A stretch of 22,178 nt of DNA. Source: a virus. This document shows, one piece after another, positions 6,055 through 14,046 of the stretch (position 1 is its first letter; the number at the start of each line of letters is the position of its first letter). Under the pieces are notes generated by a model. The model did no database searches. It was given only the letters and a program-made list of their open reading frames with translations, and was not told where the DNA came from. The position numbers and the translations under genes were made by a program. Location of the stretch: positions 1 to 22,178 of the IMG/VR virus record IMGVR_UViG_3300031977_002166; one strand, written 5' to 3'.

Positions 6055-7152
6055 ATGTCTGCAGAGAGCCTACTGCTCAAATCACGCACCGCACTGCTCA
6101 TGGAGCAGCCGTTCTTCGGCACGTTAGCTGTACGGCTCAAACCTGTAGCAGACGACTCAATTAAGACTGCGGCCACGGATGGCCAACGTCTTATCTACTC
6201 ACCCAAGTACATCGAGAAGCTCAGCCCGCACCAGCTCAAAGGTCTCATTGCACACGAAGTAATGCACTGCGTGTTCAACCACATGACACGTAGACAGGAC
6301 CGTGACCCAGAAATATGGAACTCGGCGTGCGACTACGCCATCAACAGCCACCTCATTGACTGTGGCTTCATCCTTCCGGATGGCGGACTAGTCGACAAAC
6401 AGTTCAGCGCTCTTACCGCTGAAGAGATCTACAACCGCATAGCTAACGAGCCACCCAAACCCTGTGCGTGGGGCAAGGTGCTCGATGCAGGTGTCGGCAC
6501 CGTCAATGGTAAGTCCAACGCAGCGCTCGAGTCTGATTGGCAAGTGGCTGTCACCGAAGCCGCCGAGGTTGCAAAGGGGCGCGGTAAGCTGCCGGGTAAG
6601 CTTGCTTCATTCATCAGTGAAATCATCAACCCCAAGGTTGACTGGCGTACGGTGCTTTGGCCGTTCTTCACCAATCTCATCAATGACGACTACTCCTGGC
6701 GCAAGCCTAACCGCGCATACATCAGCGAAGACGAGTACTTGCCAAGCATGCACAGCGAAGGTTGCGGACCTGTTGCTGTCGTAATTGACGCAAGTGGTAG
6801 CACCGCCGATTACTACCAACAGTTCGCATCAGAACTCGACGCTGTACTCGGAGACGTGAACCCCGAGTCAGTGCAAGTTGTCATGGGTGACACAAAGGTC
6901 ACTGACTCGTTCACGCTAGACCAAGGATCACGACTCACGGAGCTAGAAATCAAGGGTGGTGGGGGCACAGTCCTCGCTCCGCTGTTTCAGCAAATTGACG
7001 ATCCCAACAACGCAGCAGTTATCTGCCTCACCGATCTTGAGATGCATGACTGCGACTGGGAAGACATCGTCAAGCTGGACCTGCCACCTACATTATGGGT
7101 CTCAACTAACCGCACATTGGAGGCACCAATCGGTTCTACTATTTACATTTAA
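6055..7152 (+). CDS. DUF2201-type metallopeptidase / VWA domain protein
   Basis: A 365-residue two-domain protein. The N-terminal part has a zinc-peptidase signature HEVMH (67-71) followed by FNH (76) and the conserved ACDYAIN segment (91-97), as in the putative metallopeptidase domain of DUF2201 proteins. The C-terminal part is VWA-like, with a MIDAS set of DASGS (245-249), Thr305 after four Gly, and Asp327 (LTDLEM). Length and order match the DUF2201 family, which often pairs with MoxR ATPases, as here two genes upstream. GGGAG precedes the start. Whether it cleaves peptides or only uses the fold for binding cannot be told, though the HExxH motif is intact. Confidence 0.85.
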   Translation: MSAESLLLKSRTALLMEQPFFGTLAVRLKPVADDSIKTAATDGQRLIYSPKYIEKLSPHQLKGLIAHEVMHCVFNHMTRRQDRDPEIWNSACDYAINSHLIDCGFILPDGGLVDKQFSALTAEEIYNRIANEPPKPCAWGKVLDAGVGTVNGKSNAALESDWQVAVTEAAEVAKGRGKLPGKLASFISEIINPKVDWRTVLWPFFTNLINDDYSWRKPNRAYISEDEYLPSMHSEGCGPVAVVIDASGSTADYYQQFASELDAVLGDVNPESVQVVMGDTKVTDSFTLDQGSRLTELEIKGGGGTVLAPLFQQIDDPNNAAVICLTDLEMHDCDWEDIVKLDLPPTLWVSTNRTLEAPIGSTIYI

Positions 7153-7170
7153 TATTAGCTGGGCTAATTT
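7142..7170 (+). promoter_or_regulatory. ATTAG-N5-CTAAT operator, copy 3, with weak promoter
   Basis: ATTAG CTGGG CTAAT (7154-7168) starts two bases after the stop of the VWA gene. The inner bases also pair (ATTAGC TGG GCTAAT). TTTACA (7142-7147) and TAATTT (7165-7170) are a plausible -35/-10 pair with 17-base spacing that the palindrome would cover. It stands before the small genes leading into the DNA polymerase. Confidence 0.6.
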
Positions 7171-7181
7171 CGGAGATCGAT

Positions 7182-7397
7182 ATGCAGGACGCAGAAGAGT
7201 ATTGGGAGTTGTCAAAGACCACCCCCACTGATTTCGAGATGGATCGCTTTGTTCGAGTTTGGGTTGAATCACGATGCCCGGACATGTTCAACGAACTGAA
7301 GTCTCGATATAGACATCTCGAAGGAGACATCTATGCCATCGTCGAGGCTGATAGTAAGAGGCGTCAGCTAGAGGATGGACCTGACATTCCTTTCTAG
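7182..7397 (+). CDS. hypothetical acidic protein
   Basis: A 71-residue acidic, helical protein, first gene after operator copy 3, with GGAGA upstream of the start. No Cys motif or membrane segment. No family recognised. Confidence 0.7.
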   Translation: MQDAEEYWELSKTTPTDFEMDRFVRVWVESRCPDMFNELKSRYRHLEGDIYAIVEADSKRRQLEDGPDIPF

Positions 7398-7408
7398 CGA
7401 GGTAGCCC

Positions 7409-7630
7409 ATGAGCATTGGTTTGCTTTCAGAGCGCCAACTTCGTGATCAGCTCCGAAAAGAGCTTGATCAGCATATCCAAGACTACTTAGACAAAGGCGG
7501 CAAGATCGAAGTGCATAGCACACAAGACGCCCGCTTCTGGCACTACGAAAGCAATGGTGCCGAAGCTTATCGAAAGGGTCTAACCATTAACAAAGATCGA
7601 ATGAAGGGGGCAATGGATGCCGAAGAGTGA
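7409..7630 (+). CDS. small protein with GGKI motif, possible SutA-like regulator
   Basis: A 73-residue protein with GAGGT upstream. A helix (residues 10-28) is followed by YLDKGGKIEV (26-35), a pattern resembling the short helix plus GGKI element seen in SutA-type RNA-polymerase-binding proteins and many small phage proteins. The assignment is weak and from memory. It overlaps the next gene by 14 bases. Confidence 0.5.
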   Translation: MSIGLLSERQLRDQLRKELDQHIQDYLDKGGKIEVHSTQDARFWHYESNGAEAYRKGLTINKDRMKGAMDAEE

Positions 7631-7802
7631 CATACAAATTGATGACTTCATCATCGCCATCGAAGCAGCAGAAGTAATGGCTGAACGCTTTGGCGAGCCA
7701 ACCTGTGTCCTCGATGACGGACGCGTCGTGTTGCTGCGGCTGAACAACGAACCACCTCTCGAGATCATCCGACCACGGAATCCAAGACCAACCATGTACT
7801 AG
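7617..7802 (+). CDS. hypothetical small protein
   Basis: A 61-residue protein starting inside the previous gene with an AAGGGGG site about 7 bases upstream. A helix precedes two short strands (DDGRVVLLRL) and a Pro/Arg-rich end. No family recognised. Confidence 0.65.
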   Translation: MPKSDIQIDDFIIAIEAAEVMAERFGEPTCVLDDGRVVLLRLNNEPPLEIIRPRNPRPTMY

Positions 7803-7812
7803 GAGGTACACC

Positions 7813-8055
7813 ATGCAGGAAGCAACCAACAATCTCTACGTCGTAGAGAAGAACATCCCGATGCCCGACACTAACAGCTACACCAAGTGGTCGTTTGTTA
7901 GTGATTTAAGTGTAGGTGACAGCTTTGTGCTTACCGCCAAAGACTACACCAGCGTTGCCGCTACATTTAACAAGCATGGCTTTGAATATCGATCTCGTAA
8001 GATCGAGGACAAGCCATTCGATGTAGCGCTTCGTCGCATCTGGAGGACCGCTTGA
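7813..8055 (+). CDS. hypothetical small protein
   Basis: An 80-residue protein with a near-perfect AGGAGGT ribosome binding site. The pattern (strand, GDSFVL, helix, short strand, basic VALRRIW near the C-terminus) is common in small phage proteins of unknown role. Its stop overlaps the polymerase TTG start as TTGA, so it is translationally coupled to the polymerase. Confidence 0.7.
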   Translation: MQEATNNLYVVEKNIPMPDTNSYTKWSFVSDLSVGDSFVLTAKDYTSVAATFNKHGFEYRSRKIEDKPFDVALRRIWRTA

Positions 8056-9863
8056 TTGATGTGGTTCTCGACTTTGAGACTTACTTTGACACCAAGGTAA
8101 GTCTCACCAAGCTCACCACCATGGAATACATCAAGCACCCCATGTTCAAAGTGTGGGGTGTGGGCATCAAATACGACGATGCCGAGACCATGTGGTTTTC
8201 CGAAGATGAGGTAGAGGACGAGCTGGCATCTATCGACTGGGGTGACGTGCGTCTTATTTGTCACAACACCCCTTTCGATGCCTACGTGTTAACGCAGTAT
8301 TACGGTTATATGCCCGCATACTTTGCTGACACAGCAGCTATGGCGCGAGGCCGATACCCCGGCCAATCCGCACGCCTTGCAGATGTAGCTGTGCGCTTGT
8401 TTCCAAACGATGAAACTATGCGGAAGGGGGGAGAACTGGCGGAAGCTAAAGGTACCTACGACCTCTCCCCCGAACAGGACGAAATGCTCGGACGCTACTG
8501 TGTCCAGGATGTTGACCTGACGTATGCAATCTGGCGACGACTGTTGCTGGATTACCCCAAGTCTGAATTAGACTTGATCAATCTGACTACGCAGATGTTC
8601 GTAGACCCAATCATTGAAATAGACAAAGACACATTAACCAAATATCACGAATCACAAGTCAAGAATCGAGAAACACTAATAGAAAATGCAGGTATAGACG
8701 CCAAAGTACTTAGCTCCAACGATAAGTTCGCTGACTATCTACGCACTATTGACATCGAGCCACCCGTCAAACGCAGTACGAACACAGGTAACTTGATACC
8801 AGCCTTTGGTAAGAACGATGCGGGTTGGAAGCAGATGTGTGCAATGTATCCAGAGCACGACAATCTGTGGAAAGCAAGAGAAGCCGTGAAGTCACGCATC
8901 AGTGAGACGCGTGCGCAACGCTTCCTCGATGCTGCATTAGACGACAACAGAATCCCAGTACCGTTGCGCTATTACGCAGCACACACCGGACGCTTTGGTG
9001 GTACTGAAAAACTAAACATGCAAAACCTTCCCAGGGGAGGGGAGCTTCGTCGCTGCTTAGTCGCACCAAAGGGCCACCTGGTTTACGTTGCTGATTTAAG
9101 CAACATCGAAGCCAGGATGCTCGCGTATGTTGCACGGCAAGACGACCTCATTGAGCAGTTCGCACGCGGTGACGACATCTATTCAAACTTCGCCAGCGTC
9201 ATTTACGAAAAACCAATTAACAAACGTGACAATCCCACCGAACGCTTTGTTGGTAAAACCGCGATCCTTGGTCTCGGTTACGGTATGGGGGCACGTAAGT
9301 TCCAAGCCACTTTGAAGTCGGGGGCTATGGGACCACCTCAAGAATTTACCCTTGAGGCCGCAATGGACATCGTTGGTAAGTACAGGACCACTTACAACAA
9401 CATTGCGCTGCTGTGGAACCGGCTTCAAGACATGCTCCAGATGACCTTGCATCACGAAAATTGGGGCATGAACTACGGTCCGTTCTTCACGGTTGAAAGA
9501 AACGGATTCCGGCTGCCAAATGGTATGTCTCTTTCGTATGAAGCACTGTCGCCAGAAGCGACAGGTGGCTTCTCTTACATGTCACGTGGCAAGAAAGAGT
9601 ACACCTACGGTGGCCGCATAACAGAAAATCTCATCCAAGCACTGTCTCGCATTGTTATCACGGACAGCATGCTTCGGTTACAAAAGAAGATTAACGGACG
9701 GGTCGCACTCACCGTCCACGACGAAGTAATTATTATTGCAGCTAATACTAATCCAGATGCTACAATGAATACGATCATTGACGATCTATGCATTGCCCCA
9801 GAGTGGGCACCGGATCTTCCATTAGCTGCCGAAGGCGGATACGACACGGTTTACAGTAAGTAG
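8052..9863 (+). CDS. family A DNA polymerase with 3'-5' exonuclease
   Basis: A 603-residue replicative polymerase. The exonuclease domain has DFE (7-9), the HNTPFD segment (71-76) and YCVQD (149-153), the DEDDy catalytic set. The polymerase domain has motif A YVADLSNIEAR (345-355, Asp348), motif B with Lys402 and YG (410-411) and motif C HDE (556-558). No 5'-3' exonuclease domain, as in T7-type phage enzymes; the length is slightly short for the class. The start is TTG at 8052, supported by GGAGG 5-6 bases upstream and a TTGA overlap with the previous stop. There is no ATG before the essential DFE motif. With the primase-helicase at 10090 it forms the phage's own replication core. Confidence 0.95.
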   Translation: MIDVVLDFETYFDTKVSLTKLTTMEYIKHPMFKVWGVGIKYDDAETMWFSEDEVEDELASIDWGDVRLICHNTPFDAYVLTQYYGYMPAYFADTAAMARGRYPGQSARLADVAVRLFPNDETMRKGGELAEAKGTYDLSPEQDEMLGRYCVQDVDLTYAIWRRLLLDYPKSELDLINLTTQMFVDPIIEIDKDTLTKYHESQVKNRETLIENAGIDAKVLSSNDKFADYLRTIDIEPPVKRSTNTGNLIPAFGKNDAGWKQMCAMYPEHDNLWKAREAVKSRISETRAQRFLDAALDDNRIPVPLRYYAAHTGRFGGTEKLNMQNLPRGGELRRCLVAPKGHLVYVADLSNIEARMLAYVARQDDLIEQFARGDDIYSNFASVIYEKPINKRDNPTERFVGKTAILGLGYGMGARKFQATLKSGAMGPPQEFTLEAAMDIVGKYRTTYNNIALLWNRLQDMLQMTLHHENWGMNYGPFFTVERNGFRLPNGMSLSYEALSPEATGGFSYMSRGKKEYTYGGRITENLIQALSRIVITDSMLRLQKKINGRVALTVHDEVIIIAANTNPDATMNTIIDDLCIAPEWAPDLPLAAEGGYDTVYSK

Positions 9864-9865
9864 TC

Positions 9866-10063
9866 ATGCCAAGACTTGTTCTGTCAAGAAAGACCAAACA
9901 AGGCGTTACAATCCACCGTAACGGCCAGGTCTTGGCTAGTCTGGAAGTCCACAAAGTTGATCGCAATGCGGTCACTTTAGCGTTTGTCGCAGACGCTGAC
10001 ATAAAAATAGACCGCGACGAGATATATAGCAAAACCAAGGATACTGATACCTCAGAGTATTAG
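9866..10063 (+). CDS. csrA: CsrA-like RNA-binding regulator
   Basis: A 65-residue protein aligning over its length with bacterial CsrA/RsmA (about 61 residues). The LVLSRK start (4-9) matches LILTRR, and IDRDEIYSK (48-56) matches VHREEIYQR, keeping Arg8 and Arg50 that correspond to the RNA-binding Arg6 and Arg44. CsrA dimers bind GGA motifs in mRNA leaders and block or stabilise translation. The gene lies 2 bases after the polymerase stop with only a weak ribosome binding site, so it is probably coupled. A copy inside a replication operon suggests control of phage mRNAs or interference with host Csr regulation. That role is inference; the family call is strong. Confidence 0.85.
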   Translation: MPRLVLSRKTKQGVTIHRNGQVLASLEVHKVDRNAVTLAFVADADIKIDRDEIYSKTKDTDTSEY

Positions 10064-10073
10064 TAGCGCTATT
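10059..10073. promoter_or_regulatory. ATTAG-N5-CTAAT operator, near copy (7th)
   Basis: ATTAG TAGCG CTATT differs from the consensus at one base of the right arm. It overlaps the csrA stop and lies 17 bases before the primase-helicase start, the same kind of position as the exact copies. No clear -35 hexamer. Confidence 0.4.
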
Positions 10074-10089
10074 AATAACGGAGGGATCT

Positions 10090-12597
10090 ATGCGCGTGAC
10101 GTTTCTGGAGGCTGCCAACGGCCTTCGTCTGACAAAGCACTACGCCAAAAATCAAGTTACTGCTTATCCATACGTTAAAGAAGTTACAAGTCACGAACAT
10201 ACGATTACTCTCGATGACGCCGGTATCTCATCACTTTATAACCTGATCAACGCACATGGCAGCACAGGCCATTGCATGTTGAAAGGCGGACTCAAACGTC
10301 AGCTTGTACAAGAAAGCCGCAAAGGACAAAGCGAACGCAACGCACTTAACGGACTCTTAGTCCTTGACGTTGACGGATTACAATTGCAACGCACGCTACC
10401 TGGCAGCGGTTTGACTGCAGACGTAGTCCAGGCGCTTTCCGAACAAATTATTTCAGCACTTCCTGCAGCCTTTCACGACGTTTCTTACATCTCCCAAGCT
10501 TCGAGTAGCCTCGGGCGCAAAGGAGACAAAGTGTCGCTGCACATCTTTATGCTTCTTTCGGTACCGATCCCACCGAAAGCGATTAAGTATTGGCTGCAAC
10601 ACATCAACTTAACAACCGAGCTGTTTCGATCACAAATCGACCTCAGTTCAAACGGACAGTCGCTCAAGTACCCACTCGACGTGTCCCTAGCTGACAACTC
10701 AAAACTTATCTTTATCTCAACACCGACTTTTGCTGATGCAACTGACAACCCTTTCGTCGATGATGCAGACAGACTCATCTTAGTAAAACGCGGTAACGCA
10801 ACAATCGATCTCGCAGCGGAAATGCACAACATCAACCCAGAGATCACGCATCAGCTATCGCTCAAGTTAAAAGATGAGTTACGTGTCGACGCAGGCATGA
10901 AGCGTAAAACCGGTAAGCTGCAGACAATGACTGTCGATAATCAGATCCAAGAGGTTCTCACCAACCCTGACCGCATGAACATCACAGTCGTCGACAGCCA
11001 AAGCTTCCCGTTCGTACGATGCAACATAAACAACGGAGACAGCGCCGCGTACTACTTCAACGCTGAACGCCCCGTGTATATGTACAACTTCAAAGACGAG
11101 CCAATCTTCGAAATTGAAAAAGCTGACCCTGACTTCTACAAAAGTATCTTCGACTTGTTCGAGGAAGAGCTAAAGAAAGTAGGAAAGACCTGCTACCCAG
11201 TTGTGCTTCGTGACTACCACACAGATATGTACTTCAACGGTGTGTTCGATCCAAACCTCAACCAATTCACCGATGACTACCCGCTCACGCAAACAAGCAG
11301 AGCAAGTGTCGAGTCGTTCATGTTGAGCCACGGACGTGCAGCACCAGACTTCATTCCTGACGCACGTATCGTTTTCGATCCAACTAAAAACGATGTTGCA
11401 GTAAATTTGAAAGAGGTGCCGTACTACGTCAACACGTTTACGCGCAGCAAGTACATGCTCGAACACGAGCCGCCCGAAACACCCTTTGAGTTCGGACACG
11501 CAAGAAACCTTCGCGATGTAACTCCAAACATCTATCTTTTGCTAGATCACATACTGGGTAACGGGCAAGAAGAACTAGAGCGGTTTATAAACTGGCTCGC
11601 ATATATTTATCAGACACGTAAAAAGACAAAGACCAGTTGGGTGCTTAGCGGTACGCAAGGCACAGGTAAAGGTTTGTTCTACAACACAGTTATCAAACCA
11701 CTATTTACCGAACAACAAGCGCCAATGCGATCGTTAGAATCGATCGAAGAGCAGTTCAACCTGTTCATGCGCAACGCGTTGTTCCTGGTGGTCGACGAGT
11801 TTCATATGGGATCAGCCAAAACTGGTTCCAACAAAATGGCAGATAAGCTCAAGAACTGGATCGCCGAGAAAAACATCTCGATCCGAGCTATGCGAAGCAA
11901 CAGCGTCCAGATCGAAAGCTACTGCAACTTTCTGTTCTTCACGAACAGACCAGATGCAGTCAAAATCGACACTGGGGATCGACGTTACAACATCGCCCCC
12001 AGGCAAGAGGTAAAGCTTCTTGAAGCGCACCCCGAGCTGCCGGACAAGTTGTACAACATGGACCACGAATTACGAATCTTTGCTGGTGTACTCAGCACCT
12101 TCAAATACGAAGAGCGATTCATACATGTGCCGATCGACAACCGCGCCAAAGAACAAATGCGCACTGTCGGTATGTCTATATTCGAAGAGTTCTGCCAAGC
12201 CATACACAAAGGCAACCTCGAGTTCTTTACAGACATACTCGACATCAATGTCGGAAACGTCACATTTGCAAACGAGATAATGACAGCCCAGCGGCTAGTC
12301 AAACACTGGATATCGGAAGCCAATGATCCGTACGTGATCCTACCTACAGAACACTTACGGACCATCTTCCATATCCAAACAGAACAGAACCCACGGCTTA
12401 GCCAGCGTGAGTTCGTAAAACGGCTTGCGAAATTTGGCCACGAGCCAGTGCGCAAGCGACCATTTGCTAGGAAGGGCGACCCTAATCAGTCCGTTGTTCG
12501 TGGTATCCAGACCAAGTGGCACATCGAACCTAACGAATTAGACATGCTAATAGAAACCTACTATGCACCCGAAGATCATAAGCTCTTGCGTGCCTAA
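10090..12597 (+). CDS. primase-polymerase / SF3 helicase fusion
   Basis: An 835-residue replication protein. The N-terminal part shows archaeo-eukaryotic primase traits: VLDVDG (91-96) supplying the DxD acidic pair, and SLGRKGDKVSLHIF (140-153) with the conserved His. The C-terminal part is a superfamily 3 (D5/DUF5906-type) helicase with Walker A GTQGTGKG (521-528), Walker B FLVVDE (565-570) and the sensor Asn and GDRRY segment (619-633). It would unwind the fork and make primers for the polymerase encoded just upstream. GGAGGG precedes the ATG. Operator near copy 7 sits directly upstream. The middle region (about 270-480) is unassigned. Confidence 0.88.
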   Translation: MRVTFLEAANGLRLTKHYAKNQVTAYPYVKEVTSHEHTITLDDAGISSLYNLINAHGSTGHCMLKGGLKRQLVQESRKGQSERNALNGLLVLDVDGLQLQRTLPGSGLTADVVQALSEQIISALPAAFHDVSYISQASSSLGRKGDKVSLHIFMLLSVPIPPKAIKYWLQHINLTTELFRSQIDLSSNGQSLKYPLDVSLADNSKLIFISTPTFADATDNPFVDDADRLILVKRGNATIDLAAEMHNINPEITHQLSLKLKDELRVDAGMKRKTGKLQTMTVDNQIQEVLTNPDRMNITVVDSQSFPFVRCNINNGDSAAYYFNAERPVYMYNFKDEPIFEIEKADPDFYKSIFDLFEEELKKVGKTCYPVVLRDYHTDMYFNGVFDPNLNQFTDDYPLTQTSRASVESFMLSHGRAAPDFIPDARIVFDPTKNDVAVNLKEVPYYVNTFTRSKYMLEHEPPETPFEFGHARNLRDVTPNIYLLLDHILGNGQEELERFINWLAYIYQTRKKTKTSWVLSGTQGTGKGLFYNTVIKPLFTEQQAPMRSLESIEEQFNLFMRNALFLVVDEFHMGSAKTGSNKMADKLKNWIAEKNISIRAMRSNSVQIESYCNFLFFTNRPDAVKIDTGDRRYNIAPRQEVKLLEAHPELPDKLYNMDHELRIFAGVLSTFKYEERFIHVPIDNRAKEQMRTVGMSIFEEFCQAIHKGNLEFFTDILDINVGNVTFANEIMTAQRLVKHWISEANDPYVILPTEHLRTIFHIQTEQNPRLSQREFVKRLAKFGHEPVRKRPFARKGDPNQSVVRGIQTKWHIEPNELDMLIETYYAPEDHKLLRA

Positions 12598-12616
12598 GAC
12601 TATTAGTTATACTAAT
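12586..12616 (+). promoter_or_regulatory. promoter with ATTAG-N5-CTAAT operator, copy 4
   Basis: ATTAG TTATA CTAAT (12602-12616) lies between the helicase stop and the nuclease start. TATACT (12608-12613) inside it is a good -10 box, with TTGCGT (12586-12591) 16 bases upstream as a -35 candidate. A protein bound to the palindrome would cover the -10 box. The leader that follows has two GGA motifs (12629 and 12633) near the nuclease ribosome binding site. Confidence 0.6.
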
Positions 12617-12641
12617 TATCGTTGACTAGGATGGATCAGCT

Positions 12642-13397
12642 ATGAAGATGACTCAAGACGAGCGTCCCGACCTCGATAAGACTTTTAACACTCCTACAGA
12701 ACTCGGCCCCGTCAAAGCGTGGTCGTACTCTGCTCTCAAAGTATTTGAGGAATGCCCATACCGCACCTACATCTCTCGCGTGCGACGGGTCCAAGAACCA
12801 TCAAGCCCAGCAGCAGCTCGTGGTACAGAAATCCACGACCAAGCTGAGTGCTATGTAAACGGCACACTCGGTGAGCTGCCTGCCACGCTCAAAAAATTTG
12901 AATCTGAGTTTGAAGAACTGCGTCAGCTTTATATCGACGCCAAGGTCGAACTCGAGGGGGAGTGGGGTTTCAACCTCGAGTGGGCTCCTGTTGGTTGGAT
13001 GGAACCTAAGACCTGGGCACGCATCAAGCTTGACGCACTTGTTCACCAAGACGAAACAAGCGCACGTGTCATTGACTACAAGACGGGTAAAAAGTTTGGT
13101 AACGAGATCTCGCATTCGCAACAGTGCTTACTCTATGCGATTGCGACGTTCTTCCGTTACCCACATCTCGAGTTTGTACAAACAGAGTTGTGGTATCTCG
13201 ACAAAGGTGAAACCACAACCAAAAGCTATACACGCGCAGAAGCGATGCAATTTGCACCTGGCTTCCATAGCCGTGCAATTGCAATGACTACATGCGAAGA
13301 CTTTGCGCCCACGCCCAGCAAACAAGCGTGTCGTTGGTGCAGCTTCAAAGAGCCGAACGGCGAAGAGCCCGCTGAATGTCAGTGGGGCGTTAGTTAA
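12642..13397 (+). CDS. RecB/Cas4-like PD-(D/E)XK nuclease with probable Fe-S cluster
   Basis: A 251-residue nuclease of the PDDEXK_1/Cas4 type. The conserved set is His65 in GTEIH (61-65), Asp131 in IKLDAL, and Asp145-Tyr-Lys147 in VIDYKTGK (143-150). Cys38 near the N-terminus with Cys230, Cys233 and Cys246 near the C-terminus match the four-Cys Fe-S arrangement of Cas4/AddB nucleases. Phage relatives process DNA ends in replication and recombination. The start is ATG 12642 with AGGATGG upstream; a second in-frame ATG two codons on is possible. It stands alone between a promoter-operator and a strong terminator. Seen motifs make the fold sure; the exact substrate is not known. Confidence 0.88.
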   Translation: MKMTQDERPDLDKTFNTPTELGPVKAWSYSALKVFEECPYRTYISRVRRVQEPSSPAAARGTEIHDQAECYVNGTLGELPATLKKFESEFEELRQLYIDAKVELEGEWGFNLEWAPVGWMEPKTWARIKLDALVHQDETSARVIDYKTGKKFGNEISHSQQCLLYAIATFFRYPHLEFVQTELWYLDKGETTTKSYTRAEAMQFAPGFHSRAIAMTTCEDFAPTPSKQACRWCSFKEPNGEEPAECQWGVS

Positions 13398-13431
13398 TCC
13401 CTCTAAGTTGGACTCCTTCCGCTTAGTGTTT

Positions 13432-13466
13432 GCCCCGGTAGGTGAGTGGTCTACCGGGGCTTTTTT
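13432..13466 (+). terminator. intrinsic terminator
   Basis: A perfect 10-bp stem, GCCCCGGTAG (13432-13441) with CTACCGGGGC (13451-13460), 9-base loop, then six T. It ends the nuclease transcript and isolates the structured region that follows. Confidence 0.93.
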
Positions 13467-13483
13467 GTCCCCATAAACCCAGC

Positions 13484-13651
13484 GGCAAGCGGCGGTGTCG
13501 TTGCCAAAGATCTGATGAAGTGTAGAGGGGACAGGGTCTTTTAAAACCCGACATAGGCTGCCAATCAGATCATCCGGCTTTAGTAGTGGGTTTTAGACGT
13601 TTTTCCCCACGCGATTAGCGTTTCCAGGTAGGTAATCGCAACTACTAAAGC
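13484..13651 (+). ncRNA. candidate structured RNA with several perfect stems
   Basis: No gene lies between 13398 and 13678. Perfect inverted repeats follow one another. GGCAA/TTGCC pairs 13484-13488 with 13501-13505. GATCTGAT/ATCAGATC pairs 13509-13516 with 13564-13571 and encloses GGGT/ACCC at 13534 and 13546. GCTTTAGTAGT/ACTACTAAAGC pairs 13577-13587 with 13641-13651 over 11 bp. That stem encloses a GGG/CCC hairpin (13588-13608) and GCGATTA/TAATCGC (13611-13617 with 13633-13639). The nested set forms a plausible multibranched fold ending 17 bases before the ribosome binding site at 13669. It could be a small RNA, a leader regulating the 13679 gene, or a DNA site such as an origin. I recognise no known RNA family. 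Confidence 0.5.
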
Positions 13652-13678
13652 TTCCGCACTTATTCACTGGAGGTGCTT

Positions 13679-13870
13679 ATGAACCACGAACAAGAACAAC
13701 GGGCCACAAGCCTTTTACTTGGCGGCATTACCGAGGATGTCGTCTTCGACGTGTTAGCAATGGAAGCTGACGCTAACGGCAAACCGTTCGACGAGTTTCA
13801 GCTTGAAGACCTGCCTGTGCAGATCAAGCGGCTCAATGAACAAATTAAATCACAGGGGGAGATTCCATGA
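13679..13870 (+). CDS. hypothetical small acidic protein
   Basis: A 63-residue helical, acidic protein. The ATG at 13679 has GGAGG 5 bases upstream; a GTG two codons earlier is in frame but overlaps that site. It follows the structured region, so its translation may be controlled by it. ATGA overlap with the next gene. No family recognised. Confidence 0.7.
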   Translation: MNHEQEQRATSLLLGGITEDVVFDVLAMEADANGKPFDEFQLEDLPVQIKRLNEQIKSQGEIP

Positions 13871-14046
13871 GTTTTTTCTTTCGACTGCTTACCGTAGTCG
13901 AACTCATTCTTTGGCTAAAACGACTTAAGGAGACAGACAATGCAGATGTGGCACAGGCGGAAAGACGGAACGATAGTCGAGTTCCTGATTCGGACAGACC
14001 CACCGGAAGCACTGTACTGGATGACATACAAACTAAAAGTCAGTGA
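13867..14046 (+). CDS. small protein with hydrophobic N-terminus, overlaps next gene
   Basis: A 59-residue reading frame starting in an ATGA overlap with GGGGGAGA about 6 bases upstream. Residues 3-17 are hydrophobic and aromatic (one membrane or amphipathic helix), and the rest is charged and polar. Its last 107 bases overlap the 13940 gene in another frame, which has its own good ribosome binding site. Either the two genes truly overlap or this frame is a short translated leader that feeds ribosomes to the next start. Confidence 0.45.
   Translation: MSFFFRLLTVVELILWLKRLKETDNADVAQAERRNDSRVPDSDRPTGSTVLDDIQTKSQ

Noticed and set aside
9730-9752. Further operator copy inside the polymerase gene (GCTAATACTAAT)
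   Set aside because: Both words are the same right arm; there is no ATTAG arm at the right spacing.
11985-12455. 156-residue minus-strand open frame inside the primase-helicase gene
   Set aside because: Lies wholly within a well-supported gene, with no start signals or recognised motif.
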